Part shown: piece by piece, positions 35,601-44,748 of the stretch
Layout of the letters: each line of letters starts with the position of its first letter
Numbering within the stretch: the first letter of the stretch is position 1
Assembly: GCF_001431625.1 (NCBI RefSeq)
Contig: NZ_LLXT01000136.1
Location: 26,785-90,784 of the forward strand
Length of the DNA: 64,000 nucleotides
DNA from: Stenotrophomonas geniculata ATCC 19374 = JCM 13324
Lineage (GTDB): Bacteria > Pseudomonadota > Gammaproteobacteria > Xanthomonadales > Xanthomonadaceae
Reading direction: 5' to 3'
Program-made: the position numbers and the translations under genes
Notes under the pieces: model-generated
Seen by the model: only the letters and a program-made list of their open reading frames with translations
What the model was told of the DNA's origin: nothing
Database searches by the model: none

Positions 35601-36021
35601 GCAAGGGTCTCCCGGAAGGGCAGGCGGCGGGCAGAACCCGCATCGGCGGACACCACGGACAGCATCGCTCCTCCCGCCGGGATGGCAGTGGAAGAAGCGA
35701 TGCCGGTCCGGTGGGGGCGGGCCATGCGATCGGGTCGGATTGGGGCAGGCCGGTTCACGACCTGGCCCGATCCTGCAACAGCCGTGGCAACCTGACAAGT
35801 GCCATTTAGTTCGATCCAAATGCGGGAAATATCGTTGTCGGTGGTTTCCCGGCGTGAACCTGCAGGATTGGTCGGGAATTTCCACCGGCACCCCATCCCG
35901 AGGTGGCATGCAAGGTCGCAGGGAATCGGCCCGGTACGCGTAAAGACCCGTTGCGGCGCAATGTCGGGGCGGCCCGGATGCTAGAATCACAGGCCTCGCA
36001 ACCCGTTCATCGACATCCGCC
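35601..36021. promoter_or_regulatory. Divergent region between GH92 and the zinc-finger gene
   Basis: 421 bp without a credible ORF. ATTTAGTTCGATCCAAAT at 35804-35821 is a 7-of-9 paired palindrome centred on CG, resembling an operator for a sugar-type repressor, about 204 bp upstream of the mannosidase. CGGGAAA (35824) and TTTCCCG (about 35848) form a second inverted repeat beside it. The remainder shows nothing distinctive. Confidence 0.4.
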
Positions 36022-36219
36022 ATGAGCCATACCGCCACTGCGCCCGCCAACGCCGAGAAGCGCTACACCGTGCACCGCAGCGATCTGCCGCTGAGCTGCC
36101 CGACCCCGGAAATGGCGCTGTGGAACTCGCATCCGCGCGTGTACCTGCCGATCGAAGACGAGCCCAACGGCGAAGCGCAGTGCCCGTACTGCGGTTCCGT
36201 GTTCGTGCTGGCCGACTAA
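36022..36219 (+). CDS. CHCC-type zinc-finger protein
   Basis: 65 residues. The motif is spread as His in VHRSDLPLSCPTPEMALWNS, one Cys there, then HPRVYLPIE and the closing CPYCGSVFVL pair. This is the zf-CHCC domain found in small bacterial proteins and in the NDUFS6 subunit of mitochondrial complex I. It is full length for the family and its function in bacteria is not settled. The glycosyltransferase gene begins 15 bp later, so the two are probably co-transcribed. Confidence 0.85.
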   Translation: MSHTATAPANAEKRYTVHRSDLPLSCPTPEMALWNSHPRVYLPIEDEPNGEAQCPYCGSVFVLAD

Positions 36220-36234
36220 GCGGCCGCCCCTTCG

Positions 36235-37350
36235 ATGCGCCGATTGACCGTGGTGCAGTTGCTGCCGGCGCTGCACTCCGGCGGCGTCGAGCGTTCGACC
36301 CTGGAAATCGCTGCGGCCCTGGTCGCCGCCGGCCATCGCGCGTTGGTAGTGTCGGCTGGCGGCCGCCTGGTGCAGCCGCTGCTCGATAGCGGTGCCGAGC
36401 ACCTCACTCTGGACATCGGCCGCAAGTCGCTGCTGACCCTGCGCCATCTGCCGACCCTGCGCCGACTGTTCGCCGAGGTTGGCGCGGACGTCGTGCATGC
36501 CCGCTCGCGGCTGCCGGCCTGGCTGGGGTTGTACGCCATCCGCGCCATGCCCACCGCACAGCGCCCGCACTGGGTGACCACCGTGCATGGATTGAATTCG
36601 CCCAGCCGCTACAGCGCAGTGATGACCAGCGGTGAACGCGTGATCTGCGTGTCCAACAGCGTGCGCGACTACGTGCAGCGGCACTATCCGACAGTTCCCG
36701 AAGCGCGGCTGCAGGTGATTCCGCGCGGCGTCGATGTCGCACAGTTTCCGCGCGTGGCCCGCGCCGACCGCCGGCCACGACTGGCGCTGGCAGCCGACTA
36801 CCCGTGGCTGGCACAGGTTGAGGGCCCGCTGCTGCTGCTGCCGGGGCGGGGCACCCGGCTGAAGGGACATGCTCATGCGCTGCAGTTGCTGGCGGATGTA
36901 CGCGCCGCCGGTGTGCCAGCACAGCTGTGGATGCTGGGCACCGATGAACCGGGCCGTGAAGCCTACGTGGCCGACCTGCGCCGGCAGGCCGCTGCTTTGG
37001 GCGTGACCGACGCCGTGCAGATCAGCACACCGACCGCGCGCATCGCCCAGGCCTATGCGGCCAGCGATCTGGTGCTGCAGCTGTCGGACAAGCCCGAAGC
37101 ATTCGGCCGTACTGTGGTCGAGGCGCTGTCGGTGGGCCGCCCGGTGCTGGGCTGGGATCATGGTGGCGTCGGCGAACTGCTGCGGCAGCTGCAGCCCGCT
37201 GGCGCGGTGCCGCTGGGCGATGCACGCGCGCTGGGTGAACGTGCGCTGGCCCTGCTGGCGCAGCCGCCGTCCTTGCCGACCCGCATCCCGTTTACCCTGC
37301 AGGCCATGCAGCGCGATACCCTCCGCCTCTATGCCGACCTCGCCGGCTGA
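36235..37350 (+). CDS. GT4-family glycosyltransferase
   Basis: 371 residues with a GT-B layout. The N-terminal domain opens with VVQLLPALHSGGVERSTLEI, the glycine-rich acceptor-side loop. The linker holds VICVSNSVRDYVQRHYP and VIPRGVDVAQFP, typical of GT4 enzymes. The donor-binding C-terminal domain has LLPGRGTRLKGHAHALQLL and the EX7E motif KPEAFGRTVVEALSVGRPV. It probably adds a sugar to a lipopolysaccharide core or similar glycolipid at the inner membrane's cytoplasmic face. It overlaps the ligase-like gene by 20 bp, and kdtA/lpxL homologues are nearby. Confidence 0.88.
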   Translation: MRRLTVVQLLPALHSGGVERSTLEIAAALVAAGHRALVVSAGGRLVQPLLDSGAEHLTLDIGRKSLLTLRHLPTLRRLFAEVGADVVHARSRLPAWLGLYAIRAMPTAQRPHWVTTVHGLNSPSRYSAVMTSGERVICVSNSVRDYVQRHYPTVPEARLQVIPRGVDVAQFPRVARADRRPRLALAADYPWLAQVEGPLLLLPGRGTRLKGHAHALQLLADVRAAGVPAQLWMLGTDEPGREAYVADLRRQAAALGVTDAVQISTPTARIAQAYAASDLVLQLSDKPEAFGRTVVEALSVGRPVLGWDHGGVGELLRQLQPAGAVPLGDARALGERALALLAQPPSLPTRIPFTLQAMQRDTLRLYADLAG

Positions 37351-38662
37351 CCCCGCCGTCACCGTGCGCGACGACCGCGCCGGACGCTGGGCGCCCTGGT
37401 GGGTGCTGGCGTACGTGGCGATGTGGCCGTTGCCGGGCATCGCCGAAACCATTCTCGGTCTTGGCGCGGTCTACGCCGCCGCGCGCATGGTCATGCGCCG
37501 ACTGCAGCGTCGTCCGCACCTGTTGAGCACGGCAGCGTGGGCGCTGACCTCGATCCTGTTCCTCGGCTATTGGCTGCCGCAGGCGTTCTCGGCGTTTGAT
37601 GCGATCGATCCGGCAGCGTCGTGGACGAAGGCGGCCGCCGGCCTGCGCTACCTGCCCTTCATGTGGCTGGTGGCGATCGCGGTGGCCACGCCCGAACGGA
37701 GGCGGCTGACCTTCGGTGGCCTGGCGCTGATCACCGGCGCATGGACCCTGGATGCGCTGGTGCAGGCGGTGGCCGGAACCAGCCCGTGGTTCTGGTCGCT
37801 TGAGCAGCTGAAGCTTGCGGTGAGTGGTCACGCGTTGTGCCCGGCCACTGAGGCGGCCGTGGTCGATCGCCTCAGTGGGGCACTCGGGCCGTGCAACCTG
37901 AAGTTCGGCCAGGTCCTGGCCAGTCTCTCACCGTTCCTGTTGTTGCCGCTGGCGCGTCGCTTTGGCAATCCGGGTTGGGTACTGGCCGCGGCGGCGCTGG
38001 GCTGCGTGCTGCTGCTGGCCGGCTCGCGCGCATCGTGGATCACCTTCGCGCTGGTGCTTGCCTACAGCGGCGTGCGCCAGTTCGGCTGGAAACGGTTGGT
38101 GCTGCTGGCGCTGGTCGCTGTCCTCGGTGCGGGCGCGCTGACCGCCAGCGTGCCGCAGCTGCGCGAACGCTTCGCGCGAACGGCGTTGGCCTGGGATGGA
38201 AGCGAGCGCGGTGTCGACGAGGCACTGTCAGGGCGTGCGCGGATCTGGGACGCCGCGGCCTGCATGATCGAGCAACATCCGCTCAATGGCGTCGGTGCAC
38301 GCGGCTTCCACGATGCCTATCCGGCCTGCGTGTCTGGCGACGAACCGGCGGTGTGGGGCGATGCCCCGGCGTTGCATGCCCATCAGATCGTGCTGGAAAT
38401 CCTGGCGGAAACCGGCGTGCTCGGCCTGCTGCTGTGGTTGGCAGCCGTGGCCCAGGCCTGGCGGGCCTGGCGCTATGCACCGATGGCCGCGCGTGAGCGG
38501 GCCCGCCCGGCGATGCTGGCGCTGGCGGTCACCGTGTTCCCGCTCAACACGCATCTGGCGTTCTATTCCGCGTTCTGGGGTGGCCTGACCGTGCTGCTGG
38601 CGGCGTTGTTCGCCGGCAGCCTGTTGGCCCGCGAATCGGATGAATCTCCGCCGATGCAGTAG
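37331..38662 (+). CDS. O-antigen ligase / Wzy-like polytopic membrane protein
   Basis: 443 residues from the ATG at 37331. It has about ten to twelve hydrophobic helices and a large periplasmic loop in the second half with GRARIWDAAACMIEQHPLNG and GARGFHDAYPACV, followed by HAHQIVLEILAETGVLGLLL. That combination is typical of the O-antigen ligase (Wzy_C/WaaL) superfamily, which transfers polysaccharide to lipid A core or polymerises repeats in the periplasm. Its acceptor cannot be told from sequence. Translationally coupled to the preceding glycosyltransferase. Confidence 0.82.
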   Translation: MPTSPADPAVTVRDDRAGRWAPWWVLAYVAMWPLPGIAETILGLGAVYAAARMVMRRLQRRPHLLSTAAWALTSILFLGYWLPQAFSAFDAIDPAASWTKAAAGLRYLPFMWLVAIAVATPERRRLTFGGLALITGAWTLDALVQAVAGTSPWFWSLEQLKLAVSGHALCPATEAAVVDRLSGALGPCNLKFGQVLASLSPFLLLPLARRFGNPGWVLAAAALGCVLLLAGSRASWITFALVLAYSGVRQFGWKRLVLLALVAVLGAGALTASVPQLRERFARTALAWDGSERGVDEALSGRARIWDAAACMIEQHPLNGVGARGFHDAYPACVSGDEPAVWGDAPALHAHQIVLEILAETGVLGLLLWLAAVAQAWRAWRYAPMAARERARPAMLALAVTVFPLNTHLAFYSAFWGGLTVLLAALFAGSLLARESDESPPMQ

Positions 38663-38730
38663 TTGCCAACCTTGGTTGGCGCCTCGGGACCGGCCTCGGT
38701 TCATCGGCGCCAGCCAAGGTTGGCGACTAC
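38659..38730. repeat. SMAG-like dimer with a different stem sequence
   Basis: GTAGTTGCCAACCTTGGTTG at 38659 and its near reverse complement ending CTAC at 38730 each fold on a GCCAAC/GTTGGC-type stem. The header GTAG supplies the TAG stop (38660-38662) of the ligase-like gene. It separates two convergent genes. Confidence 0.8.
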
Positions 38731-38762
38731 CATGAGCACGCCGGCCCTTCCACCGCATCCCG

Positions 38763-39680
38763 TTATTTGTAGAAATCGCTCCGCCCGCCCGGCTGGCGCT
38801 TGAAACGGCGGTGGATCCACAGGTACTGGTCGGGCGCCTCGCGCACCATCTCCTCGATGGCCTGGTTGACCCGCGTGGTATCGGCTTCCACATCCTCGCT
38901 GGGAAAGTTCTCCAGCGGCGCGCCGATCTTCAGGAAGTACTTCCCGCCCTCGCGGCGGTGGAAGTAAGGAATCACCGCGCAACCGGTCATCCGCGCCAGC
39001 TGGTGGGTGGCGGTAATGGTGGATGCGGTATGGCCGAAGAAGGGCACGAACACGGTGTCCTTGCCGCGCATGTCCTGGTCCGGCGCGTACCAGAGGAAGC
39101 CGCCCTTCTTCAGGTGGCGCACGGTCGCGCGGATGTCTTCATTGGCGAACATCGCCTTGGCATAGCGCAGGCGGCCGAACTTCACCGCCCACTCGTACAC
39201 CGGGTTCTTGTGCTTGCGGTACATGCCTGAAAGATCGACGTAGTCGCACAGCAGGCGGCCGCACATCTCCAGGGTCATGAAGTGGCCGGACACCAGCAGC
39301 ACGCCGCGGCCTTCGGCCTGCATCTGCCGCAGATGCTCGAGGCCTTCGATCTTCACCTGTGGGCGGATGCGGTCGATGCTGCCCCACCAGGCGCGGATGC
39401 ACTCGAGCACGCCCACGCCCAGCGCATCGAAGCTGTCGCGCACCAGGCGCTGGCGCCAGGCTTCGTCCTTCTCCGGGAAGCACAACTTCAGGTTGACCTC
39501 GGCGGCGCGACGGCGGCTGCCGAGCAGGCGCCAGCTGATCCAGCCGACGCCACGGCCGAGCGCACGCTGCAGCAGCCACGGCAGGCGGGCGATGGCGAAG
39601 GCGCCGAGCATGGCGGTGAACATCGGCCAGTTGCGGGGATCGCGCAGCGACGGGCGGATGGCGGTGGTGGCATCGGACAT
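38763..39680 (-). CDS. LpxL/HtrB-type lipid A acyltransferase
   Basis: 305 residues, full length for the lysophospholipid acyltransferase-like LpxL family, which adds a secondary acyl chain to Kdo2-lipid IV A. An N-terminal hydrophobic segment (FTAMLGAFAIARLPWLL) anchors it to the inner membrane. The catalytic HX4E motif is VSGHFMTLEMCGR. Further family blocks are MYRKHKNPVYEW, FLWYAPDQDMRGKDTVFVPF and the closing APDQYLWIHRRFKRQP. The divergent neighbour waaA makes the Kdo-modified acceptor, which supports the assignment. The chain length used is unknown. Confidence 0.9.
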   Translation of the reverse strand: MSDATTAIRPSLRDPRNWPMFTAMLGAFAIARLPWLLQRALGRGVGWISWRLLGSRRRAAEVNLKLCFPEKDEAWRQRLVRDSFDALGVGVLECIRAWWGSIDRIRPQVKIEGLEHLRQMQAEGRGVLLVSGHFMTLEMCGRLLCDYVDLSGMYRKHKNPVYEWAVKFGRLRYAKAMFANEDIRATVRHLKKGGFLWYAPDQDMRGKDTVFVPFFGHTASTITATHQLARMTGCAVIPYFHRREGGKYFLKIGAPLENFPSEDVEADTTRVNQAIEEMVREAPDQYLWIHRRFKRQPGGRSDFYK

Positions 39681-39740
39681 GGCGCCATTCTACCAACCCG
39701 GCTGCGTGTCTTTCCCGGGGGGCTCCCGTATCCTTGCCGC

Positions 39741-41039
39741 ATGCGTAAAGACCCTGTCGAATGGATCCTGCGCGGCCTGTATTCGGCCGTGCTCTACATC
39801 CTGCTGCCGATCACCGTGTACCACCTGGTCTGGCGCGGTTTCCGGGTCCGTGAATACTTCCGGCGCTGGGACGAGCGCTATGCCTCGTATCCGCAGCCGA
39901 CCGGCCAGCCGCGGGTCTGGCTGCACGCGGTCTCAGTGGGCGAGGTCAACGCCGCCGCGCCACTGGTCAATGCCCTGCGCCAGCAGCGTCCGGACATCCG
40001 CTGGGTCATCACCACCATCACCCCGACCGGTTCGGAGCGCGTGCGCGCGCTGTGGGGAGACGCGCTGGACCACGTCTATCTGCCGTACGACGTACCGGGC
40101 AGCGTCAACCGCTTCCTCGGCCACTTCCAGCCCAGCCTGGCGCTGATCCTGGAAACCGAGCTGTGGCCGAACATGCTGTTCGGCTGCCGCGACCGCCGTA
40201 TTCCGGTCTACATCCTCAACGCCCGCCTGTCAGCGCGCTCGCTGCGCGGTTACCGGGTGCTGGCGGCGCTGATCCGCCGTGCGCTGCGCACGGTGACCTG
40301 CGTGGCCGCGCAGTCGCAGGACGACGCCGAGCGCTTCGTGCAGCTGGGGGCTGCGCGGGAACAGGTGCAGGCGCTGGGCAACCTCAAGTTCGATATCGCC
40401 ACGCCGGATGTGCAGGGCTTCGTCGAGCAGTTCCATGCCTGCGTGCCCGCCGGGCGCCCGGTGTGGATCGCGGCCAGTACCCACGATGGTGAGGAGCAGG
40501 CGGTGATCGACCTGCATCGGCGCCTGCGCCAGCAGCACCCCGACCTGTTGTTGCTGTGGGCACCGCGGCACCCCGAGCGCTTCCCGAAGGTGGAGGCGCT
40601 GGCGCGCGAGCAGGGCTGGAACGTGGCGACCCGTCGCGCGAAGCAATGGCCGGAGGCCGGCACGGATGTTTTCGTCATCGACACCCTGGGTGAGCTGATG
40701 CCGTTCTATGCCTGTGCACAGGTCGCCTTCGTCGGCGGCAGCCTGCAGCCGATCGGTGGCCACAATCTGCTGGAACCGGCGGCGATGGGCACTGCCGCTG
40801 TGACCGGTCCGCACCTGCACAACTTCGCCGAGATCTCACGGCGCATGCGAGAGGCCGGTGCCTTGCTGATCGGCGAGGACGTGCAGGCGGTAGGTGACCT
40901 GCTGCAGCACCTGTTGGACGACGCCCAGGCGCGCGAGGACATGGCCCGTGCCGGTTGCACGCTGGTCAGCAATGGCCGCGGTGCCCTGCAGCGCACGCTG
41001 GCGCTGGTCGCGCCACACCTGCCGCCGCCGCGCAGCTGA
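39741..41039 (+). CDS. waaA: 3-deoxy-D-manno-octulosonic acid (Kdo) transferase
   Basis: 432 residues from the ATG at 39741. WaaA (KdtA) transfers Kdo from CMP-Kdo to lipid IV A. The N-terminal membrane anchor is GLYSAVLYILLPITVYHLVW. Acceptor-domain features include WLHAVSVGEVNAAAPLV with the catalytic Glu, ILETELWPNML and NARLSARSLRGY. The donor domain has FVGGSLQPIGGHNLLEPAAM, the most diagnostic stretch. The adjacent, divergent LpxL homologue acts at the next step of lipid A assembly. Confidence 0.95.
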   Translation: MRKDPVEWILRGLYSAVLYILLPITVYHLVWRGFRVREYFRRWDERYASYPQPTGQPRVWLHAVSVGEVNAAAPLVNALRQQRPDIRWVITTITPTGSERVRALWGDALDHVYLPYDVPGSVNRFLGHFQPSLALILETELWPNMLFGCRDRRIPVYILNARLSARSLRGYRVLAALIRRALRTVTCVAAQSQDDAERFVQLGAAREQVQALGNLKFDIATPDVQGFVEQFHACVPAGRPVWIAASTHDGEEQAVIDLHRRLRQQHPDLLLLWAPRHPERFPKVEALAREQGWNVATRRAKQWPEAGTDVFVIDTLGELMPFYACAQVAFVGGSLQPIGGHNLLEPAAMGTAAVTGPHLHNFAEISRRMREAGALLIGEDVQAVGDLLQHLLDDAQAREDMARAGCTLVSNGRGALQRTLALVAPHLPPPRS

Positions 41040-41268
41040 GCCGGGCAGCAACACCGCCAGGGCGGATGCTACGCGGACCGACTGACGTGATCGACTGCAT
41101 CAATTCTGCTTAGCAGCCGGATTCCTGTCGCAGCAGGACCGGATGCGTGGCTGCGAACGTGTTTGTGGTCACATCGCGGTGCGCACAGTACGGGTTCTGA
41201 TACCGCCACTTGGCGCACGCTGCCAGCCTCCTGTCGACCGCGCTTGTGCGGATTCAAGAGGGCTTGCG

Positions 41269-42489
41269 ATGGACAGCGATAACCGCCGTGGCCGGCACGC
41301 GCTGCTGGGAATGGATCACTTCGCGATGGTGGCGTTGACCCTGCTGCTGGGTGGCAGCGTGATCGCCCTGGTTGGCCAGTACACCGCCGCCCAGGCGGGG
41401 CCGGCCATCGTACTGAGTCTGCTGCTGGCCGCACTGGGCACGGCGCCGATGCTGTATTGCCTGCACGTGCTGAACCAGCAGCGGCCCGCAGCCGATGGCC
41501 TGCACGGCCTGCTGCGGGCCGCTTGGGGCACGGCAGCCGCGCGCCTGCTGGGTGCTGCACTGCTGCTGGAACTGGTGATGACCAGCGCCGGCGTGGCGCA
41601 GTCCACGGCCGGCCACGCGCGTGCCGTGTTTGCCAGTCGCGGTATTGAAACCGGCAGCGCGCTGCCGGATCCGGTGATGGCCGTCACCAGTCTGCTGGTG
41701 TTGGGTGGGTTCGTGCTGCTGCCCCCGCGTCGCATCGCGCTGACGGTCTGCGTGTTGTTGACGGTGAAGATCGGTGTCGGGCTGTTGCTGTTGGCGCTGG
41801 CGGTTCGCCACGTGCACTACGCCAACTGGATTCCGTGGCTGCCGGACGCCACCGCGCCCTACCGATTCGGCCCCGGCGGGGTGCTGGCGGCAAGCGTGCC
41901 CTTGCTGGGGGTGTTTGCCAGTGTGGGGCTGGCACTGGGATTTCCCGGACGTGGCCGGCAGGCGCGTACGCGATCACCCTGGCTGCTGGCGGCCGCGCTG
42001 CTGCTGGCGATGCTGCTGCTGATCATGCTGGCCGCGTTGCAGGCCGGCCTGGTCGAGTTCCCGGTATTGGCCAGTACGCGGCCGTTGTCGGTGGCATTGC
42101 AGGGCCATCCGCAGTTGCAGTGGCTGCTGCCGTTGCTGCCGCTGGCGGGCATGGCCGGGCTGGCAGCACTGCTGCTGGTGCTGTTGTCGCTGGCCGCACA
42201 CCTGGCAGCGCAGCTCCGGCCTGTGGCCGGTGATGAAGCGCCCGGGTTGCGGACGCGGCTGATACCGGTCACCGTGGTGCTGGCGGCGGCGCTGCTGGCC
42301 TTGGGAGCGCCGGTCGGCGCATTGCCGGTGCTGCCGGGTCCAGCAACCCTGCTGGTGATGGCGGCCTTGTGCCCGGCAACACTGCGTGTCCGTGCGCCGA
42401 TGCCGGGTGCTGCAATGGTGCTTGCGCCCCTGGCCACGGCGTTGTGCGTGCTGGCCGCAGTGGAACGGGCAGGCGCGTGGCCGGGCTGA
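41269..42489 (+). CDS. APC-superfamily-like integral membrane protein
   Basis: 406 residues from the ATG at 41269 (AAGAGGGC upstream). It is very rich in Leu/Ala with about eleven to twelve predicted helices. The segment HYANWIPWLPDATAPYRFGP, then GGVLAASVPLLGVFASVGLA, mirrors the loop and helix 6 of amino-acid permeases (NW.PF....GFGGV..A...VFFAY.GF), but other APC motifs are weak. It may be a degenerate or divergent permease with unknown substrate. It is convergent with tolC, and a shared hairpin lies between them. Confidence 0.6.
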   Translation: MDSDNRRGRHALLGMDHFAMVALTLLLGGSVIALVGQYTAAQAGPAIVLSLLLAALGTAPMLYCLHVLNQQRPAADGLHGLLRAAWGTAAARLLGAALLLELVMTSAGVAQSTAGHARAVFASRGIETGSALPDPVMAVTSLLVLGGFVLLPPRRIALTVCVLLTVKIGVGLLLLALAVRHVHYANWIPWLPDATAPYRFGPGGVLAASVPLLGVFASVGLALGFPGRGRQARTRSPWLLAAALLLAMLLLIMLAALQAGLVEFPVLASTRPLSVALQGHPQLQWLLPLLPLAGMAGLAALLLVLLSLAAHLAAQLRPVAGDEAPGLRTRLIPVTVVLAAALLALGAPVGALPVLPGPATLLVMAALCPATLRVRAPMPGAAMVLAPLATALCVLAAVERAGAWPG

Positions 42490-42539
42490 CGGCCGGCAGA
42501 TCTGCGCCATGCGTGGGTCGGGCCGTACGCGCCGCCCAC

Positions 42540-42568
42540 AAAAAAGCCACCCTCGCGGGTGGCTTCTT
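42540..42568 (-). terminator. Rho-independent terminator of tolC
   Basis: AGCCACCC-TCGC-GGGTGGCT hairpin; on the minus strand it is followed by six T residues (complement of 42540-42545). It lies about 25 bp after the tolC stop. The plus-strand side has only CTTCTTGG, so it would stop the APC-like transcript less well. Confidence 0.9.
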
Positions 42569-42589
42569 GGTTGCCGGCAGGGCGACGAC

Positions 42590-43948
42590 TCAGTGCGTGG
42601 TCGTTGCCGGGTTGCCGGCGTCCTGGGTCAGCAGGCGGTTCACGTCCTGCAGCTCAGCCACGTCCAGCGCACCCAGCGACTGGCTCAGCAGCAGACGGTT
42701 CTGCAGGAAGGTGTAGCGGGCCTGGGCGTAGTCCAGCTGCGCCGAGAACAGGATGCGCTGGTTCTGGATCACGTCCAGCACGGTACGGGTACCGACTTCC
42801 AGGCCAACCTGCGACGCGTCGTATGCACTCTGCGCCGAGACTACCGCAAGGCGGCGGGCCTCCACTTCGCTGATGCCCTGCACCAGGGTCTGGTAGGCAT
42901 TGCGGGTGTTGCGGTCCAGGGCACGCTTCTGCTGCTCGTAGCCATCCTGGGCGATGTCACGCTGGGCCAGCGCCTGGCGCACGTTGGACTGGGTGGCACC
43001 GCCAGCGAAGATCGGTACGCTCAGGGTCAGGCCGATGCTGTTGGTGCGCGCGTCCGGCGACAGCGAGCCGGCGCCGGTGCTGTCACCCCAGGTCGCGGTC
43101 TTGCCCCAGCTGCCGCCCAGCGACAGGGTCGGGTAGTGGCCACCACGGGCGGCCTGCACGCCGGCTTCGGCGGCGCTGACCTTCAGTTCCTGCGCCTTCA
43201 GCGCCGGATTCTGGGTGGTGGCCTGGTGCACCAGCTCGTCGATGTTGCCGCGGTTGGCCGGCACTTCCGGGCGGAAGTCCGCCGGCAGGCCACGCAGGTT
43301 GGCCACCGGCTGGCCGGTCAGTTCGGTCAGGGCCTGGTAGTTATCGGCCAGGGTGTTCTGCGCAACGATGGTGTTGGCGCGCGCCTGGTCGTACTGGGCG
43401 CGGGCTTCGTGCACGTCGGTGATCGGCGCCAGGCCCACTTCCAGGCGCTTGTCGGCGAAGTCGAACTGCTTCTTCGCGGCCGCTTCGTTGGTCTGTGCGG
43501 CGTTCAGCGATTCGATCGCCACCAGCACGTTGAAGTAGGCCGCCGAGGTGCGCACGATCAGGCTGTCGTTGGCCGAATCGAGGGTGAAGTCCGCCGCCTT
43601 GCTCAGCTCACGCTGCGAACGCAGGTTGTTGATCTGGGTCCAGTTGAACAGCGTCTGGCTGCCATCGATCGTGTAATTGCGGCGCTTGTTGGTGAACGAG
43701 CCGGAGTTGATGTCGGCGTTCGGCTCGCTGCGCGTGCGGTTCAGCGTGGCCTGGCCGTTGATCTGCGGCAGCAGGGCGGCGCGCGCCTGCACGGCGCCTT
43801 CCTTGTCGACCAGCCGGGTCGATTCGGCGGCGGACAGCTGCGGATCGCCGTTGCGCGCCATTTCGTAGACCTGCAGCAGGTCGGCGGCATGGGCGGACAA
43901 CGGCAGCAGGGCAGTGGCCAGCGCAACAGCGAGGGATCGGCGGATCAT
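42590..43948 (-). CDS. tolC: TolC-family outer-membrane efflux channel
   Basis: 452 residues from the ATG at 43948 (AAGGAAG nine bases upstream), with a signal peptide (SLAVALATALLPLSAHA). The two OEP repeats are visible as long alpha-helical stretches (DLLQVYEMARNGDPQLSAAE; LKAQELKVSAAEAGVQAARG) and beta-barrel turns (LNRTRSEPNADINSG; LGLTLSVPIFAGG-like IGLTLSVPIFAGG). As in S. maltophilia tolCSm, it follows pcm by 16 bp and lies beside smeRo-smeOP, whose pump needs this channel. Confidence 0.93.
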   Translation of the reverse strand: MIRRSLAVALATALLPLSAHAADLLQVYEMARNGDPQLSAAESTRLVDKEGAVQARAALLPQINGQATLNRTRSEPNADINSGSFTNKRRNYTIDGSQTLFNWTQINNLRSQRELSKAADFTLDSANDSLIVRTSAAYFNVLVAIESLNAAQTNEAAAKKQFDFADKRLEVGLAPITDVHEARAQYDQARANTIVAQNTLADNYQALTELTGQPVANLRGLPADFRPEVPANRGNIDELVHQATTQNPALKAQELKVSAAEAGVQAARGGHYPTLSLGGSWGKTATWGDSTGAGSLSPDARTNSIGLTLSVPIFAGGATQSNVRQALAQRDIAQDGYEQQKRALDRNTRNAYQTLVQGISEVEARRLAVVSAQSAYDASQVGLEVGTRTVLDVIQNQRILFSAQLDYAQARYTFLQNRLLLSQSLGALDVAELQDVNRLLTQDAGNPATTTH

Positions 43949-43964
43949 TGCGGCTTCCTTGGAC

Positions 43965-44612
43965 TCAGAGGTGGAACTGGGGTGCCGGGGCGGCACCGCG
44001 CAGGTAATCGATATCGGTCTCGAACAGGGACTCGGTGCTGCCGTCGGCCTTGACCAGCAGGGCCTCCATCGCCGGCGAGCGGCCGTGGATCACGAACAGG
44101 CGACCACCCGGACGCAGCCACGAGGCGAACTGTGACGGCACCACGTCGACCGCACCAGTGACACAGATCACGTCAAAGCGGCGTTCGGTCTGCCAGGACA
44201 GGGCGTCAGCCACTTCCACGCGGACGTTGGTGCCGAGGCCGGAAGCATCCAGGCGGGCACGCGCGGCGGCGGCCAGTTCCGGGTCGATCTCCAGGCTCAG
44301 CACGTCGCGCGCCAGCGCGCCGATGCAGGCTGCCAGGAAGCCGCTGCCGGTGCCGATTTCCAGCACTTCGTCACCCGGCTGCAGATCCAGTGCCTGCAGG
44401 GTACGGCCCTCGATGACCGGCTTCATCATCTTCTGGCCATGGCCGATCGGCAGTTCGACATCGGCGTAGGCCAGCGCCCGGTGTGCATCGGCGACAAAGG
44501 CCTCGCGCGGCAGGCGGGCCAGGACGTCGAGCACCTTGATGTCCAGCACGTCCCAGGGACGGATCTGCTGTTCCACCATCAGTTCGCGGGCGTGGGCGTA
44601 ATCAATCGTCAT
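43965..44612 (-). CDS. pcm: Protein-L-isoaspartate O-methyltransferase
   Basis: 215 residues from the ATG at 44612; a TTG three codons upstream is possible. It repairs isoaspartyl residues using S-adenosylmethionine in the cytoplasm. LQPGDEVLEIGTGSGFLAAC is motif I with the GTGSG signature, followed by LEIDPELAAAARARLDASGL and FDVICVTGAVDVVPSQFASW. The N-terminal LMVEQQIRPWDV matches the family. Sixteen bases from tolC, so co-transcribed; this pairing is a conserved feature of the locus and not obviously related to efflux. Confidence 0.93.
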   Translation of the reverse strand: MTIDYAHARELMVEQQIRPWDVLDIKVLDVLARLPREAFVADAHRALAYADVELPIGHGQKMMKPVIEGRTLQALDLQPGDEVLEIGTGSGFLAACIGALARDVLSLEIDPELAAAARARLDASGLGTNVRVEVADALSWQTERRFDVICVTGAVDVVPSQFASWLRPGGRLFVIHGRSPAMEALLVKADGSTESLFETDIDYLRGAAPAPQFHL

Positions 44613-44748
44613 GAGGTTCAAATCCAGCGCAGTGGGCCGGCCATTTTACCGGTGCCGGAGGCCGGCGGCGCGCCCAGAGCATCAGCTGCCGGGTGGCCGG
44701 GGTCGCAGTGCCGGAAGTCATCGCGACCTCCGGTTCGTTCAGTTTTGG

